Source of the DNA: HGM11416 sp034104345
GTDB taxonomy: Bacteria > Bacillota > Clostridia > Christensenellales > Borkfalkiaceae
DNA: 64,000 bases
Assembly: GCA_034104345.1 (NCBI GenBank)
Contig: JAXEDY010000005.1
Location: forward strand, 1-64,000
Direction of reading: 5' to 3'
Below the pieces are notes generated by a model, which saw only the letters and a program-made list of their open reading frames with translations, had not been told where the DNA came from and did no database searches. This document shows positions 1 through 8,109 of this stretch, one piece after another. Numbering within the stretch: the first letter of the stretch is position 1; every line of letters starts with the position of its first letter. The translations under genes and the position numbers were made by a program.

Positions 1-2
1 CC

Positions 3-2972
3 GTAGTGGACGGCACGGTTACCAACCCCGTATTTAACGATTTAGCGAAGGTCGGCGGCGATGGCAGCCTTATCGCGCAGGTTAAAGACTTGCTCGAAAA
101 AGAATTCAACGTAACCGACGTAACCGTTTTGAAAGCGATAAGCGAACTTAACGGAATTTACGCAGGCACGACGATTAAGTCGTTCGTATCGGACAGCAAA
201 CTTATCAAGATTAACGACGTAACCGTATCGCTCGGCGAAGTAGTTAAAACGATCAAGGGCGTAGACGAAAAAGCAACGCTCATCGGCAGAGCGATAACTC
301 TTGTTAACACCGTTATCGGCGGCACCGTAACCAAACCCGTATTTAACGATATGGCGAAGGTCGGCGGCGACGACGGACTTATCCTGCAAGTTAAAGGCTT
401 CGTCGAAGACGCGAAGTTCAATGCGGACGTTAAAGCGGTAGTGCTTAAAGCGTTCGACGAAATCGCCGAACTTTACGAAACCGCAACCATCAATTCGTTC
501 GTAAAATACACCAACTCGTTAAAGATTGCTTCTATTACCGAAGCGGCAGGCGAAATCGTTAAAGCCGTTAAAGGCGCAAACGAAAAAGAATCGCTTATCG
601 ATAAATCGGTGGCACTCGTTAACACCTTAATAAGCGGCAGAGTAAGCAAACCCTTGTTCAATGACTTAGCAAAGGTCGGCGACGACGACGGACTTATAAT
701 GCAGGCGAAAGGTATAATAGGAGAGTTCAAACTTAACGAAAAAGTTAAAGCCGTAGTAGAAAAAGCGCTTGACGAAGCGGCGGGTATTTACGAAACTACT
801 ACTATTAAAACGTTTGTAAACGACAGTAAAAATATCGAAATCGATTCGCTTATCGAAGCCGTAAAACAAATCGTAAGAACGGCTGTCGGCGAAGAAAAAT
901 TCGATAAATCGAACGCAGGCAAATACTTTGACGTTTTGGCAATCGCCATAAGCGGAACCGTAAGCAAGCCCACGTTCTCGTTTGAAGACGCGTGGAACGA
1001 CGAAAGACTTACCCAAACCGACAAGATAGTTATCGGCGCGGTGGCGGTAGGCAGCGGCTTGTTCGCATACTATGCGCTTAACGATACGCTCGTTTCGCTC
1101 GTTAAAAAGACTTACGGCGAAAAAACGCTCGGCGAAGTAGTAGGCAAAACGCTCGGCTACACTCTTAACGAAAGTGGCGACTGGAACGTTGGTGGCGTAG
1201 TAAACGAACTTACGAACGGCATGTTCAAAGTTAAAGCGTATACGTTCGTTAACAAATCTCAATACGACATCGTTGAAAACGCTAAACAAAATCTCACAAT
1301 CGGCAACGTTTTAGGCATTGCTAAACAAACGCTTAACGGCGTTAACAACGCGCTGCCCGAATACGAAGCCGCCGACGGAACTAAAACCAAACTTAAACTT
1401 ACCAAGAACGCATCGGGCGAATGGACTTTAGGTCTTAAAGAACTCGACGCGGTAATAACCTTAATCCTTAACGCCAAATACGACGATATAGTCGATTATG
1501 CCAAAGCGGATAAAGCGGGTAAACCCGAAACGACTATCGGCAAACGAATCGACGCTCTTACCGTTTCGGATCTCGGCGTAGGTTTTGCGATTGCAAAACT
1601 TGCAACTTCGGGACTTTCCGGCAAAGCGGGGTTAGATATTACGGTAAGCTACGACACTACAACCGGGAAGTGGACCTACGCTTCGAAAAACGGCGGGAAA
1701 GGAACCTACGTGACCATTTGCGACGTAATATTCAACACGTCGGTTAAAGAAGTGCGCGAAGCACTCGACGGCAGCGGCGCGAAAGTCCTTGTAAAACGTT
1801 GGATTTCAAGACTTACGTTCGGCGACGTCTTAGGCGATTCGCTCCTTGCGATAGGCGGCTCGAATTACAGCGACTATCTTAACGGAATCGGCGCCGAATA
1901 CGTCGGAGGAAAGTGGGTTGCCAAGGGTAAATACAAAACCTTAAACGGTAATTTGCTGAATCTCGGAATTTACGACGCGGCAAAAGCGCTGAAAACCGCA
2001 GACGGTATCGACGGATTGCTTAAACTCGTGTTAAAAGACGTTTACGCAGGCGAATTGTTCGGCAGAACGATATCGAAAAACGAAGAAACGGAAGAAATTT
2101 CGTGGTATGACGAAGAAGGTAACTTAATCGACTTCAACACGATGAATCGCGGCGCGTTAAGCAAAGTGATAAGCAATGTTTCGTTGCTCGAATTTATGGA
2201 AAACGACTTCGACATAGGTTCTATTATCGACGATATGCTCATCGGCGAAATTATGGACTTTGTTTGTGTCTACACCGAAAGCACCTCGGGCGAATACGTT
2301 TTAGATACCGAAAATAACAAATACGTTAAGGCAACGGCAGAAACTCCTGCCGACGCGCAGAGATACTCTCGCGTATGGACCGATCACGAAGGCAACGTTC
2401 AGGATAGTTCGATATTGCTTATAATGCTTAACTACACGGTTAAAGAACTTTGCGATTCGAACCTTGAAGAAAGCCTGAAAGAAAAAATCAACGCTATTAA
2501 GGTATCCGAAATACTCGGTGACTATAACGAGCCGGGTAACAAGATATTCCATACGTTAACCGAAGAAGAGTATCAAGCGGTTACCATCGGCGAACTTTCC
2601 GACGTAATGTATAACTCGTTACAGACCGCAAGTTTGCAAACGCTTAGCGACGTGGGATTGTTCCGCGACGGTATGTTCGACGACGGACAGCCGCTCGGAT
2701 TGCTTAACGATTATTCCGTTATAAAAGAAGACGGAACCGAAGAGGTCGTAGGCATTGCAGGCATCAATATGAGCAATCTCGATACAGCCGTAACGCAGTG
2801 CATCAACAAGGCTAACGTCGGAAAACTCTTAGGTGTGGGAATACTTCCGCTGAGTACGGAAAACCAAGAAAAACTTGACGCTTTGTTCGGCGAAAACGTG
2901 TGGAAAGAAAAGACCTTAGACACGTTGATTACCGATATCCTCGATAGAATTCCCGCGTCTATCACACCCTAA
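3..2972 (+). CDS. C-terminal part of a large repeat-built protein, probably exported (5' partial)
   Basis: The reading frame is open to the left edge, so the true start lies outside the window; the GTG at 6 is only the first possible start inside it. About 989 residues are visible. The first part consists of three complete repeats of about 105 residues and the start of a fourth, each opening with G-T/R-V-T/S-K/N-P-x-F-N-D-L/M-A-K-V-G and ending in L-V-N-T. After residue 330 the protein continues with looser, alpha/beta-like segments rich in Asp, Gly, Lys and Thr. I see no transmembrane segment, LPxTG sorting signal or enzyme motif in the visible part; it ends in a hydrophilic tail. The lack of Cys (very few) and the repeat design suggest a surface or secreted structural/adhesive protein, but that is inference. 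An intrinsic terminator follows directly. Not recognised as a named family. Confidence 0.8.
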   Translation, partial: VVDGTVTNPVFNDLAKVGGDGSLIAQVKDLLEKEFNVTDVTVLKAISELNGIYAGTTIKSFVSDSKLIKINDVTVSLGEVVKTIKGVDEKATLIGRAITLVNTVIGGTVTKPVFNDMAKVGGDDGLILQVKGFVEDAKFNADVKAVVLKAFDEIAELYETATINSFVKYTNSLKIASITEAAGEIVKAVKGANEKESLIDKSVALVNTLISGRVSKPLFNDLAKVGDDDGLIMQAKGIIGEFKLNEKVKAVVEKALDEAAGIYETTTIKTFVNDSKNIEIDSLIEAVKQIVRTAVGEEKFDKSNAGKYFDVLAIAISGTVSKPTFSFEDAWNDERLTQTDKIVIGAVAVGSGLFAYYALNDTLVSLVKKTYGEKTLGEVVGKTLGYTLNESGDWNVGGVVNELTNGMFKVKAYTFVNKSQYDIVENAKQNLTIGNVLGIAKQTLNGVNNALPEYEAADGTKTKLKLTKNASGEWTLGLKELDAVITLILNAKYDDIVDYAKADKAGKPETTIGKRIDALTVSDLGVGFAIAKLATSGLSGKAGLDITVSYDTTTGKWTYASKNGGKGTYVTICDVIFNTSVKEVREALDGSGAKVLVKRWISRLTFGDVLGDSLLAIGGSNYSDYLNGIGAEYVGGKWVAKGKYKTLNGNLLNLGIYDAAKALKTADGIDGLLKLVLKDVYAGELFGRTISKNEETEEISWYDEEGNLIDFNTMNRGALSKVISNVSLLEFMENDFDIGSIIDDMLIGEIMDFVCVYTESTSGEYVLDTENNKYVKATAETPADAQRYSRVWTDHEGNVQDSSILLIMLNYTVKELCDSNLEESLKEKINAIKVSEILGDYNEPGNKIFHTLTEEEYQAVTIGELSDVMYNSLQTASLQTLSDVGLFRDGMFDDGQPLGLLNDYSVIKEDGTEEVVGIAGINMSNLDTAVTQCINKANVGKLLGVGILPLSTENQEKLDALFGENVWKEKTLDTLITDILDRIPASITP
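12..953 (+). repeat. three tandem coding repeats of about 315 bp
   Basis: Units begin at 12 (approximately), 321 and 636, and a fourth begins at 954, giving spacings near 309-318 bp (105 or 106 residues). Each unit starts with a Gly-Thr-Val-Thr-Lys-Pro-like motif and contains an Asn-Asp-Leu-Ala-Lys-Val block about eight residues later. The copies have diverged moderately at protein level, so this is an old internal duplication, not a recent slippage tract. Confidence 0.8.
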
Positions 2973-2994
2973 CAACTAAAAACTCAAAAACAAA

Positions 2995-3040
2995 GCCCCG
3001 CTATGCCGAACAAGAATAGAAGGCGGGCGGGGCGGTTTTT
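2995..3040 (+). terminator. intrinsic terminator after the repeat protein
   Basis: GCCCCGC at 2995-3001 pairs with GCGGGGC at 3027-3033, followed by GG and a run of five T. It separates the upstream gene from the rpsF operon promoter. Confidence 0.75.
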
Positions 3041-3074
3041 GAAAGGCACCTTTGTTTTTACCGCATAAAAAGCG

Positions 3075-3103
3075 TTGACAAAACAAATTTTATGTGTTAA
3101 AAT
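3075..3103 (+). promoter_or_regulatory. promoter of rpsF-ssb-rpsR
   Basis: TTGACA at 3075-3080, 17-bp spacer, TAAAAT at 3098-3103. Predicted transcription start is near 3110, leaving a leader of about 120 nt before rpsF. Confidence 0.8.
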
Positions 3104-3159
3104 ACGATACGCAACTTAAAAAGTTGCCAAAAAACACGCCGCGGCGGGCGCAAAACGCC

Positions 3160-3215
3160 AAAACCTTGCTTGCGGGGATAATAAAACGAATTAAACGCAA
3201 GCCGATTAAGTCCGG
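3160..3215 (+). promoter_or_regulatory. candidate S6:S18-binding leader structure
   Basis: GCTTGCG at 3168-3174 can pair with CGCAAGC at 3196-3202, with a CCG at 3202-3204 on the 3' flank and a possible outer pairing CTT/AAG (3165-3167 with 3208-3210). Leaders of rpsF operons in many bacteria carry a stem with a CCG-containing bulge that binds the S6:S18 complex for autoregulation. The position and the CCG fit that, but I did not score it against a covariance model. Confidence 0.4.
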
Positions 3216-3229
3216 GAGGTAAAAAAATA

Positions 3230-3517
3230 ATGACTAAGTATGAGATGCTCTACATTTTGTCGACCAAACTCACCGACGAAGTTAAAGACGGTATCGTTTC
3301 TAAATTCGAAAGCGTAGTTACGGGTGCAAACGGCACGGTTGAAAAAACCGAAAAATGGGGAGCTAAAAAGTTGGCTTATCCTATCAATTACGAAACGGAA
3401 GGCTTTTACGTTCTCATGACGTTCGAATGCGAAACCGGTCTTGTTGCGGAACTCACTAGAGTTGCGGGCATCACCGAAGGCATGTTACGTCACATGATAA
3501 CCAAACGCGAAGACTGA
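3230..3517 (+). CDS. rpsF: 30S ribosomal protein S6
   Basis: 95 residues, normal length for S6. The N-terminus MTKYEMLYIL and the central WGAKKLAYPI segment are typical of the family, which binds the 16S platform together with S18. The start ATG is preceded by GGGAGG at 3214-3219. It is the first gene of the conserved rpsF-ssb-rpsR operon, and its leader carries a candidate autoregulatory hairpin. A gap of 102 bp follows before ssb, with a small stem (TTTGCGG/CCGCAAA around 3551-3571). Confidence 0.97.
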   Translation: MTKYEMLYILSTKLTDEVKDGIVSKFESVVTGANGTVEKTEKWGAKKLAYPINYETEGFYVLMTFECETGLVAELTRVAGITEGMLRHMITKRED

Positions 3518-3619
3518 ATTTTGCTTTTCAATCTATTAAGATTAAGCGATTTTGCGGAAAAAGCCCGCAAATAACAGTTTTCAGGCAGTCAAACGGATTG
3601 ACACAAAAGGAAAAGGATT

Positions 3620-4036
3620 ATGAACAGAGTATTTCTTATCGGAAATTTAACGCGCGACCCCGAACTTTCCGAAACGCCCAACGGAATTAGTTTGTGCCGC
3701 TTCGGAATAGCGGTTAACCGCAATTATTCAAGTGCCGACGGCGAACGTCAGGTAGACTTTTTTAACATTACCGTATGGCGCGCGCAAGCCGAAAACTGCG
3801 GCAGATACCTTAAAAAAGGCAGCAAAGTTGCCGTGCTCGGAAGTTTGCAAAGCAGAACCTACGAAGATAAAGAAGGTCAGAAACGCACTGTTACCGACAT
3901 TGTGGCAAGCGAAGTAGAATTTTTAACTTCGCGTTCCGCTTCCGACGCTCAACCCGACGATGACGCTCGTCCGGCACCCGCCCGCAAAAAACCGGAGCTC
4001 GAAATTATGCCCGACGACGAAAATTTGCCCTTCTGA
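3620..4036 (+). CDS. ssb: single-stranded DNA-binding protein
   Basis: 138 residues. The N-terminal MNRVFLIGNLTRDPEL opening, the Val-Asp-Phe-Phe-Asn strand and the SYxxKEGQK-like region form an OB-fold of roughly residues 1-105. A short linker leads to the acidic tip DDENLPF, which docks replication and repair partners in SSB proteins. Coats single-stranded DNA at forks; second gene of the rpsF operon. SD sequence AAAAGGAAAAGG lies just upstream of the ATG. Confidence 0.97.
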   Translation: MNRVFLIGNLTRDPELSETPNGISLCRFGIAVNRNYSSADGERQVDFFNITVWRAQAENCGRYLKKGSKVAVLGSLQSRTYEDKEGQKRTVTDIVASEVEFLTSRSASDAQPDDDARPAPARKKPELEIMPDDENLPF

Positions 4037-4180
4037 TAAAGGCAAAAGCCTTGCGCGCGAGCGGCTTATAATATATTAAACCGTAAAAGCGCGTTTTAAC
4101 TGCCGCCTTGCAAAAAGCAAGTTGCCCTCGGTTGCAAAGGGCGCGGGTTTTGCAACAAAATAATATAAGGAGAACCAACA

Positions 4181-4495
4181 ATGGAAGAAATAAAAGAAAC
4201 AGTAGCGGTTGAAACCGAAGCGGCTGCTCCCGAAGCGCCTGTCGCTGCACCTGCCGCCGCTCCCGTTAAAAAACCTTTTAAAAGAATGAACAAAAAAAAG
4301 GTTTGCCAATTTTGCGTTGAAAAAGCCGAACACATCGACTATAAAGACGTTCAGAAACTTCGCAAATACGTTACCGAAAAAGGAAAAATGCTTCCCCGCC
4401 GCATGACCGGCGTTTGCGCAAAGCATCAAAGAATGCTTGCCGAAGCAATCAAAAGGGCAAGAATAGTTGCTCTGCTTCCTTTCAAGGGCGAATAA
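4181..4495 (+). CDS. rpsR: 30S ribosomal protein S18
   Basis: 104 residues, longer than the usual 75-80 because of an N-terminal extension of about 28 residues rich in Ala, Glu and Pro (repeated Ala-Ala-Pro). The core begins at KKKVCQFC and includes DYKDVQKLRKYV, LPRRMTGVC and the C-terminal ARxxALLPF typical of S18. The AAGGAGAA SD precedes the ATG at 4181. It lies 144 bp behind ssb and ends the operon at a terminator. The Ala/Pro-rich head is unusual for S18; its role is unknown. Confidence 0.95.
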   Translation: MEEIKETVAVETEAAAPEAPVAAPAAAPVKKPFKRMNKKKVCQFCVEKAEHIDYKDVQKLRKYVTEKGKMLPRRMTGVCAKHQRMLAEAIKRARIVALLPFKGE

Positions 4496-4512
4496 GCCGA
4501 ATAAAAAAATCA

Positions 4513-4542
4513 ACCGTCCGATTTTTATCGGGCGGTTTTTTT
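4513..4542 (+). terminator. terminator after rpsR
   Basis: ACCGTCCGA pairs with TCGGGCGGT (one G-T pair) around a TTTTA loop, followed by seven T. Confidence 0.85.
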
Positions 4543-4915
4543 GCTTTTAATTTTCGCTGCCTGCGCAATTTTAACGACTAATCGATTTTTTAGATTTTAA
4601 AAATCCGCGCCCGCGCGAAAAAACAAAAAAGAACGAAAAAAACTCGATAAAAAATTTTTTTGTGTCTTTTTACTTAAAAATTGCATTTTTTTATGCAATA
4701 AACACCGAAATTGCGCATAATAAGCGTGATTTTGGCGATTTTGATTGCAAAAAAACAAAAAAGGCGTAAATTTTAACCAACATATTATATAAATTAAACT
4801 AACAAAACGAGTTGAAATGGCAAAAGTTTGGCATTATAATAAAGATGTAAGATAAAAGCGTGGACAGGTGCCGCGCTTTACGCCAACTAAAAAAAAGAAT
4901 AAAAGGGAGAAAAAC
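4543..4915. promoter_or_regulatory. AT-rich upstream region of the carbohydrate locus with a candidate operator
   Basis: No gene seen in this 373-bp stretch. A perfect inverted repeat TTGCAT-T6-ATGCAA lies at 4681-4698, with related ATTGCG (4710) and ATTGCAA (4744) words downstream. A promoter is at 4812-4840. The repeats could be operator sites for the AraC-type regulator encoded at 7282, but only position supports that. Confidence 0.4.
4812..4840 (+). promoter_or_regulatory. promoter of the carbohydrate locus
   Basis: TTGAAA at 4812-4817, 17-bp spacer, consensus TATAAT at 4835-4840; predicted start near 4847, about 70 nt ahead of the lipoprotein gene. Confidence 0.75.
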
Positions 4916-6325
4916 ATGAAAAAGAAATTGTTTTCGTTTGCGCTTGCTGCGTTTATGACCGTTTCGTGCGGGGCTTTTGCTGCCTGCGACGGCGATTCCG
5001 CGGTTACGCCCGCCGATAAGTTCAACGGTTGGAACGTAAATAACATTTTAGAGCGCCCCGTCGAAAAAGACGACGTGCGCCTCGGTTCTTACGTTTCTTT
5101 TGCCGATACGGGTAAAGGCTGGTCGGGCGTAGATCAGGTAGAACGCTTTTATTACGCGGGGCTTAACTTTATGCCCATGATCTGCACGCTTCCCAAAGCC
5201 GGCGTTTTAACCGAAGAAGAAAAAACGTATATTTCGCGCGACCTTACCGACAGCAAGTGGTGGGGGAAAATCGACGAACTTATGCTCAAATATAATATGG
5301 TATATTATTTTTCGGAACTTTCGGGACTTGCTAACGACCACGAATCGTCGGTTCGCCGCGAATCGATGATAAACGACGATGCTTTGAAAGACGCGCGCAA
5401 AATCATTCCGCAACTTAAAAATTGCGTGGGCGTAAAAATCGTTGACGAACCCGCCATACCTTCCTTCCCCGAATTTGCAAAGTGGGCAAAACGTTACGCC
5501 GCCATAACCGACGAAAACGGTAATTCTTTGGGGCTCGACGCGCTCGTAAACCACATTGGTTCTTACGACTATATAAGAAGTTGGGCAGAACAGGCTCCTA
5601 CATCGGGAATGATGAGTTACGACGCTTATCCGTTCTTTACGAACGGAACGAACTATGCGGTCGTTTCGCTTATAAACCAGGTTCGTCAACTTTCGAATCA
5701 GAACGGAATGAGAATAGCCGTATACCCGCAGGCGTGCAGCTGGAACGGAACGAGAATGCCTACTTTAGAAGAAATAAGATGGCACGTCAACTCGAACCTT
5801 GCTCTCGGCGCTACGCAGTTTACTTACTTTAACTACACGATGTATCCCGCCGAAGGTTGCTCCGACGCGATTTTCGCGCTCGACGGTTCTGTTTTGCATC
5901 CCGAAATTTTAGAAGGGCTTACAAAATTCCACAAAGAAATCCGCACGCTCGACGCACACGTTCGCCTTTCGCACTATATGGTAACCAAGGCTTACGCGAC
6001 TAGGGGTCACTACGGCTTAGAACTATTGCCTTCGAACTGGGAAATTTCGAACGAAGGCATTCAAGATCTCGACCTTTTGATCACGCTTTTCGAACCGCGC
6101 GACGAATATTTCGAATATCAGAAATATATCAACATAGTCAACAACTCGTTCACTACCGATATTGTTGACCGCGAAATTATATTAAACGATAACACGAACA
6201 TTACGAGCGTCGAAGCGTTCAACCCCGAAACGGGCAAATTCGAACCCGTAGGAGTTATGAATAATGCGTTCGAAATAAGCATCGAAAAAGGCGGCTCGTT
6301 GTTTTTAAGGGTAGACGGCATTTAA
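4916..6325 (+). CDS. extracellular glycoside-hydrolase-like lipoprotein
   Basis: 470 residues from the ATG at 4916, chosen because GGGAGA precedes it and it begins MKKKLFSFALAA, a lipoprotein signal with candidate lipidated Cys at 18 or 24. The body looks like a TIM-barrel hydrolase: V-D-E-P-A at residues 176-180, M-S-Y-D at 233-236 and E-E-I-R-W at 285-289 followed by a Gly-Ala strand. The same three motifs in the same order occur in the cytosolic protein at 21557-22690, so the two are paralogues. The Glu of DEP is a plausible acid/base. I cannot name a CAZy family; related to clan GH-A-like enzymes by layout. First gene of the locus, probably acting on glycan outside the membrane. Confidence 0.7.
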   Translation: MKKKLFSFALAAFMTVSCGAFAACDGDSAVTPADKFNGWNVNNILERPVEKDDVRLGSYVSFADTGKGWSGVDQVERFYYAGLNFMPMICTLPKAGVLTEEEKTYISRDLTDSKWWGKIDELMLKYNMVYYFSELSGLANDHESSVRRESMINDDALKDARKIIPQLKNCVGVKIVDEPAIPSFPEFAKWAKRYAAITDENGNSLGLDALVNHIGSYDYIRSWAEQAPTSGMMSYDAYPFFTNGTNYAVVSLINQVRQLSNQNGMRIAVYPQACSWNGTRMPTLEEIRWHVNSNLALGATQFTYFNYTMYPAEGCSDAIFALDGSVLHPEILEGLTKFHKEIRTLDAHVRLSHYMVTKAYATRGHYGLELLPSNWEISNEGIQDLDLLITLFEPRDEYFEYQKYINIVNNSFTTDIVDREIILNDNTNITSVEAFNPETGKFEPVGVMNNAFEISIEKGGSLFLRVDGI

Positions 6326-6397
6326 AAACTGCAGCGCAACCCGAAACGAAAAAGAAAAATAAAAAACGGAATTTAACTTAAAGAGCATAAATAAAAG

Positions 6398-7267
6398 ATG
6401 AAAATTACTGTTTTGGGGTGCGGTGCAGCAGAAGGAATACCCGCAATGTTCTGCAACTGCACGCTTTGCAATCAGGCGCGCGAGCGAAGAATTTACAGAA
6501 CCCGCAGCCAAATACTGATAAACGACGATTTGCTCGTAGATTTTCCGCCCGATACCTATTATCGGTCGATGATGCGGGGAATAAACCTCGGAAAAATCGA
6601 AAACGTTCTGGTTACTCACACGCATTGCGACCACTTTTACGGTGAAGATTTTTTTGCGCGTGGGCTTTGGTCTTCGTTTCTTGTCCCCGTCGAAACGCTT
6701 ACGGTTCACGGCAACGCTGCCGTCCGCGATATTTTCGAACGCAACGGTTACGCAAGCAAAAAAGGAGCCTACGAGCATGTGGCGCGCGGCGTTATAAACG
6801 GGTATCCCGTTTACGATCAAAGCACCGAATATATGGTTCATAAACCTTTCGAAACGTTCAACGTGGGCAAATATACGGTAACCTCGTTGCCCGCAAACCA
6901 TATAACGACCGAAAACTGCTTTATATATCTTATCGAGCAGGACGGCAAAACGCTTTTATACGCGACCGACACCGGGTACTTTAAAAAGGGCGTTTTCGAT
7001 TATTTTGTAAAAAACGATATAAAACTCGACGCGATGATGCTGGATTCGACTTACGGTCTGGTTTGTTCGTCGGATAAAGCGCATATGAATTTTTTCGACG
7101 ACGACGACATAAGAAAGAAACTTATTTCGTTGGGTGTGGTGACCGAAAAAACAAAATGTTTTTTAACGCATGTGTTCCACGGTTCGGCGAAAGATCTCGA
7201 TTCGCTCGACAAAGCCGTTCCCCCCGGGTATATGCTTTTATACGACGGGTATGAATTTAACGTTTAA
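6398..7267 (+). CDS. metallo-beta-lactamase-fold hydrolase, PhnP-like
   Basis: 289 residues. The metal-binding motif H-T-H-C-D-H lies at residues 74-79 and further His residues near the C-terminus (THVFHGS). An early C-N-C-T-L-C (residues 19-24) matches the CxCxxC structural zinc site of PhnP, the phosphoribosyl cyclic-phosphate phosphodiesterase, and its PqqB-like relatives. Cytosolic; no signal peptide. No phosphonate genes are nearby, so a role in phosphonate use is not supported; it sits between a GH-like lipoprotein and an AraC regulator. Probably a phosphodiesterase or other hydrolase of a small metabolite of the pathway. Confidence 0.7.
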   Translation: MKITVLGCGAAEGIPAMFCNCTLCNQARERRIYRTRSQILINDDLLVDFPPDTYYRSMMRGINLGKIENVLVTHTHCDHFYGEDFFARGLWSSFLVPVETLTVHGNAAVRDIFERNGYASKKGAYEHVARGVINGYPVYDQSTEYMVHKPFETFNVGKYTVTSLPANHITTENCFIYLIEQDGKTLLYATDTGYFKKGVFDYFVKNDIKLDAMMLDSTYGLVCSSDKAHMNFFDDDDIRKKLISLGVVTEKTKCFLTHVFHGSAKDLDSLDKAVPPGYMLLYDGYEFNV

Positions 7268-7281
7268 ATGTGGTGAACGCT

Positions 7282-8109
7282 ATGTTGAATTTTATTACGG
7301 AAAACGCCGCATTCCAAAGCGTAAACTTAAGGTCGCTAAAAATCGATTACGTTAAAATCGAACCGGACGAAAGCGCAGTTTTAAAAAAAAGCAACGTTAA
7401 CAAACTGTGCTTTGTTGTAAACGGGGCGGCGCAGATAAGCGTAAACGGAAAACTTTACGAAAACGTAACGCGCGACGCTGTTTTATATGCCCCCGAAAAC
7501 GCCGAGATAAGCGTAAAGTGTTCGGCGGGCGACGCGTTCGAAGCATACGTTATCGAAATCGAAACCGAAAATCCCGAAGAATTCTTTTCGGCTGTCGGGT
7601 TTGCAAAAGACGAACGCCTTACGTTTTTAGGCGGAAAAATGGCTACGGCTGCAAACCTTTATAAGGCGGCCGAAAGCAAAAGCGAATCGTCGGCATACGA
7701 ATGTTTAAGCGCGTTTTACGAACTTTTGGCAAGTCTTGTTAAAAAAACCGAGATAAAACCTTCTGGCGAACCCGACGAAAGCGAATATATAACAAAAGCA
7801 AAAGAATACATTCACATGCAATATCACCTTAACATCACGGTTAACATGATTGCAAACGAAGTGTATTTAAACCGTTCGTATTTCAGCACGATTTTCAAAA
7901 AAGAAACGGGAATGTCGCCGCTTGAATACCTTATAGATTTTAGAATAAAGCAGGCGTGCAAACTTTTAGAAATGGGCAAAAGCGTAACCGATACGGCAAT
8001 GCTTACGGGCTTCGGCTCGCCTTCGGGGTTTGCGGCGCACTTTAAAAAAATAATGAATGAGACTCCTTCTGAATACAGAGAAAGAACGAGTCGCGGAGGA
8101 AAGAAATGA
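7282..8109 (+). CDS. AraC-family transcriptional regulator
   Basis: 275 residues from ATG 7282; in-frame GTGs at 7270 and 7273 are alternatives, but the GGTG at 7272-7275 then acts as the SD. The N-terminal half (about 1-165) is a cupin-like sensor domain. The C-terminal 100 residues hold two helix-turn-helix units, with NMIANEVYLNRSYFSTIFKK and the second motif DTAMLTGFGSPSGFAAHFKK typical of AraC/XylS. The stop overlaps the start of the binding-protein gene (ATGA), so regulator and importer are co-translated. Likely senses a sugar and controls this locus. Confidence 0.9.
   Translation: MLNFITENAAFQSVNLRSLKIDYVKIEPDESAVLKKSNVNKLCFVVNGAAQISVNGKLYENVTRDAVLYAPENAEISVKCSAGDAFEAYVIEIETENPEEFFSAVGFAKDERLTFLGGKMATAANLYKAAESKSESSAYECLSAFYELLASLVKKTEIKPSGEPDESEYITKAKEYIHMQYHLNITVNMIANEVYLNRSYFSTIFKKETGMSPLEYLIDFRIKQACKLLEMGKSVTDTAMLTGFGSPSGFAAHFKKIMNETPSEYRERTSRGGKK

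Noticed and set aside
666..1289. Long minus-strand frame opposite the repeat protein (207 codons)
   Set aside because: It is a shadow of the plus-strand gene: no SD and a composition that mirrors the GAC/GCG-rich coding strand. The same holds for many long antisense frames, for example 5207-5689, 8916-9578, 12009-12554 and 58663-59190.
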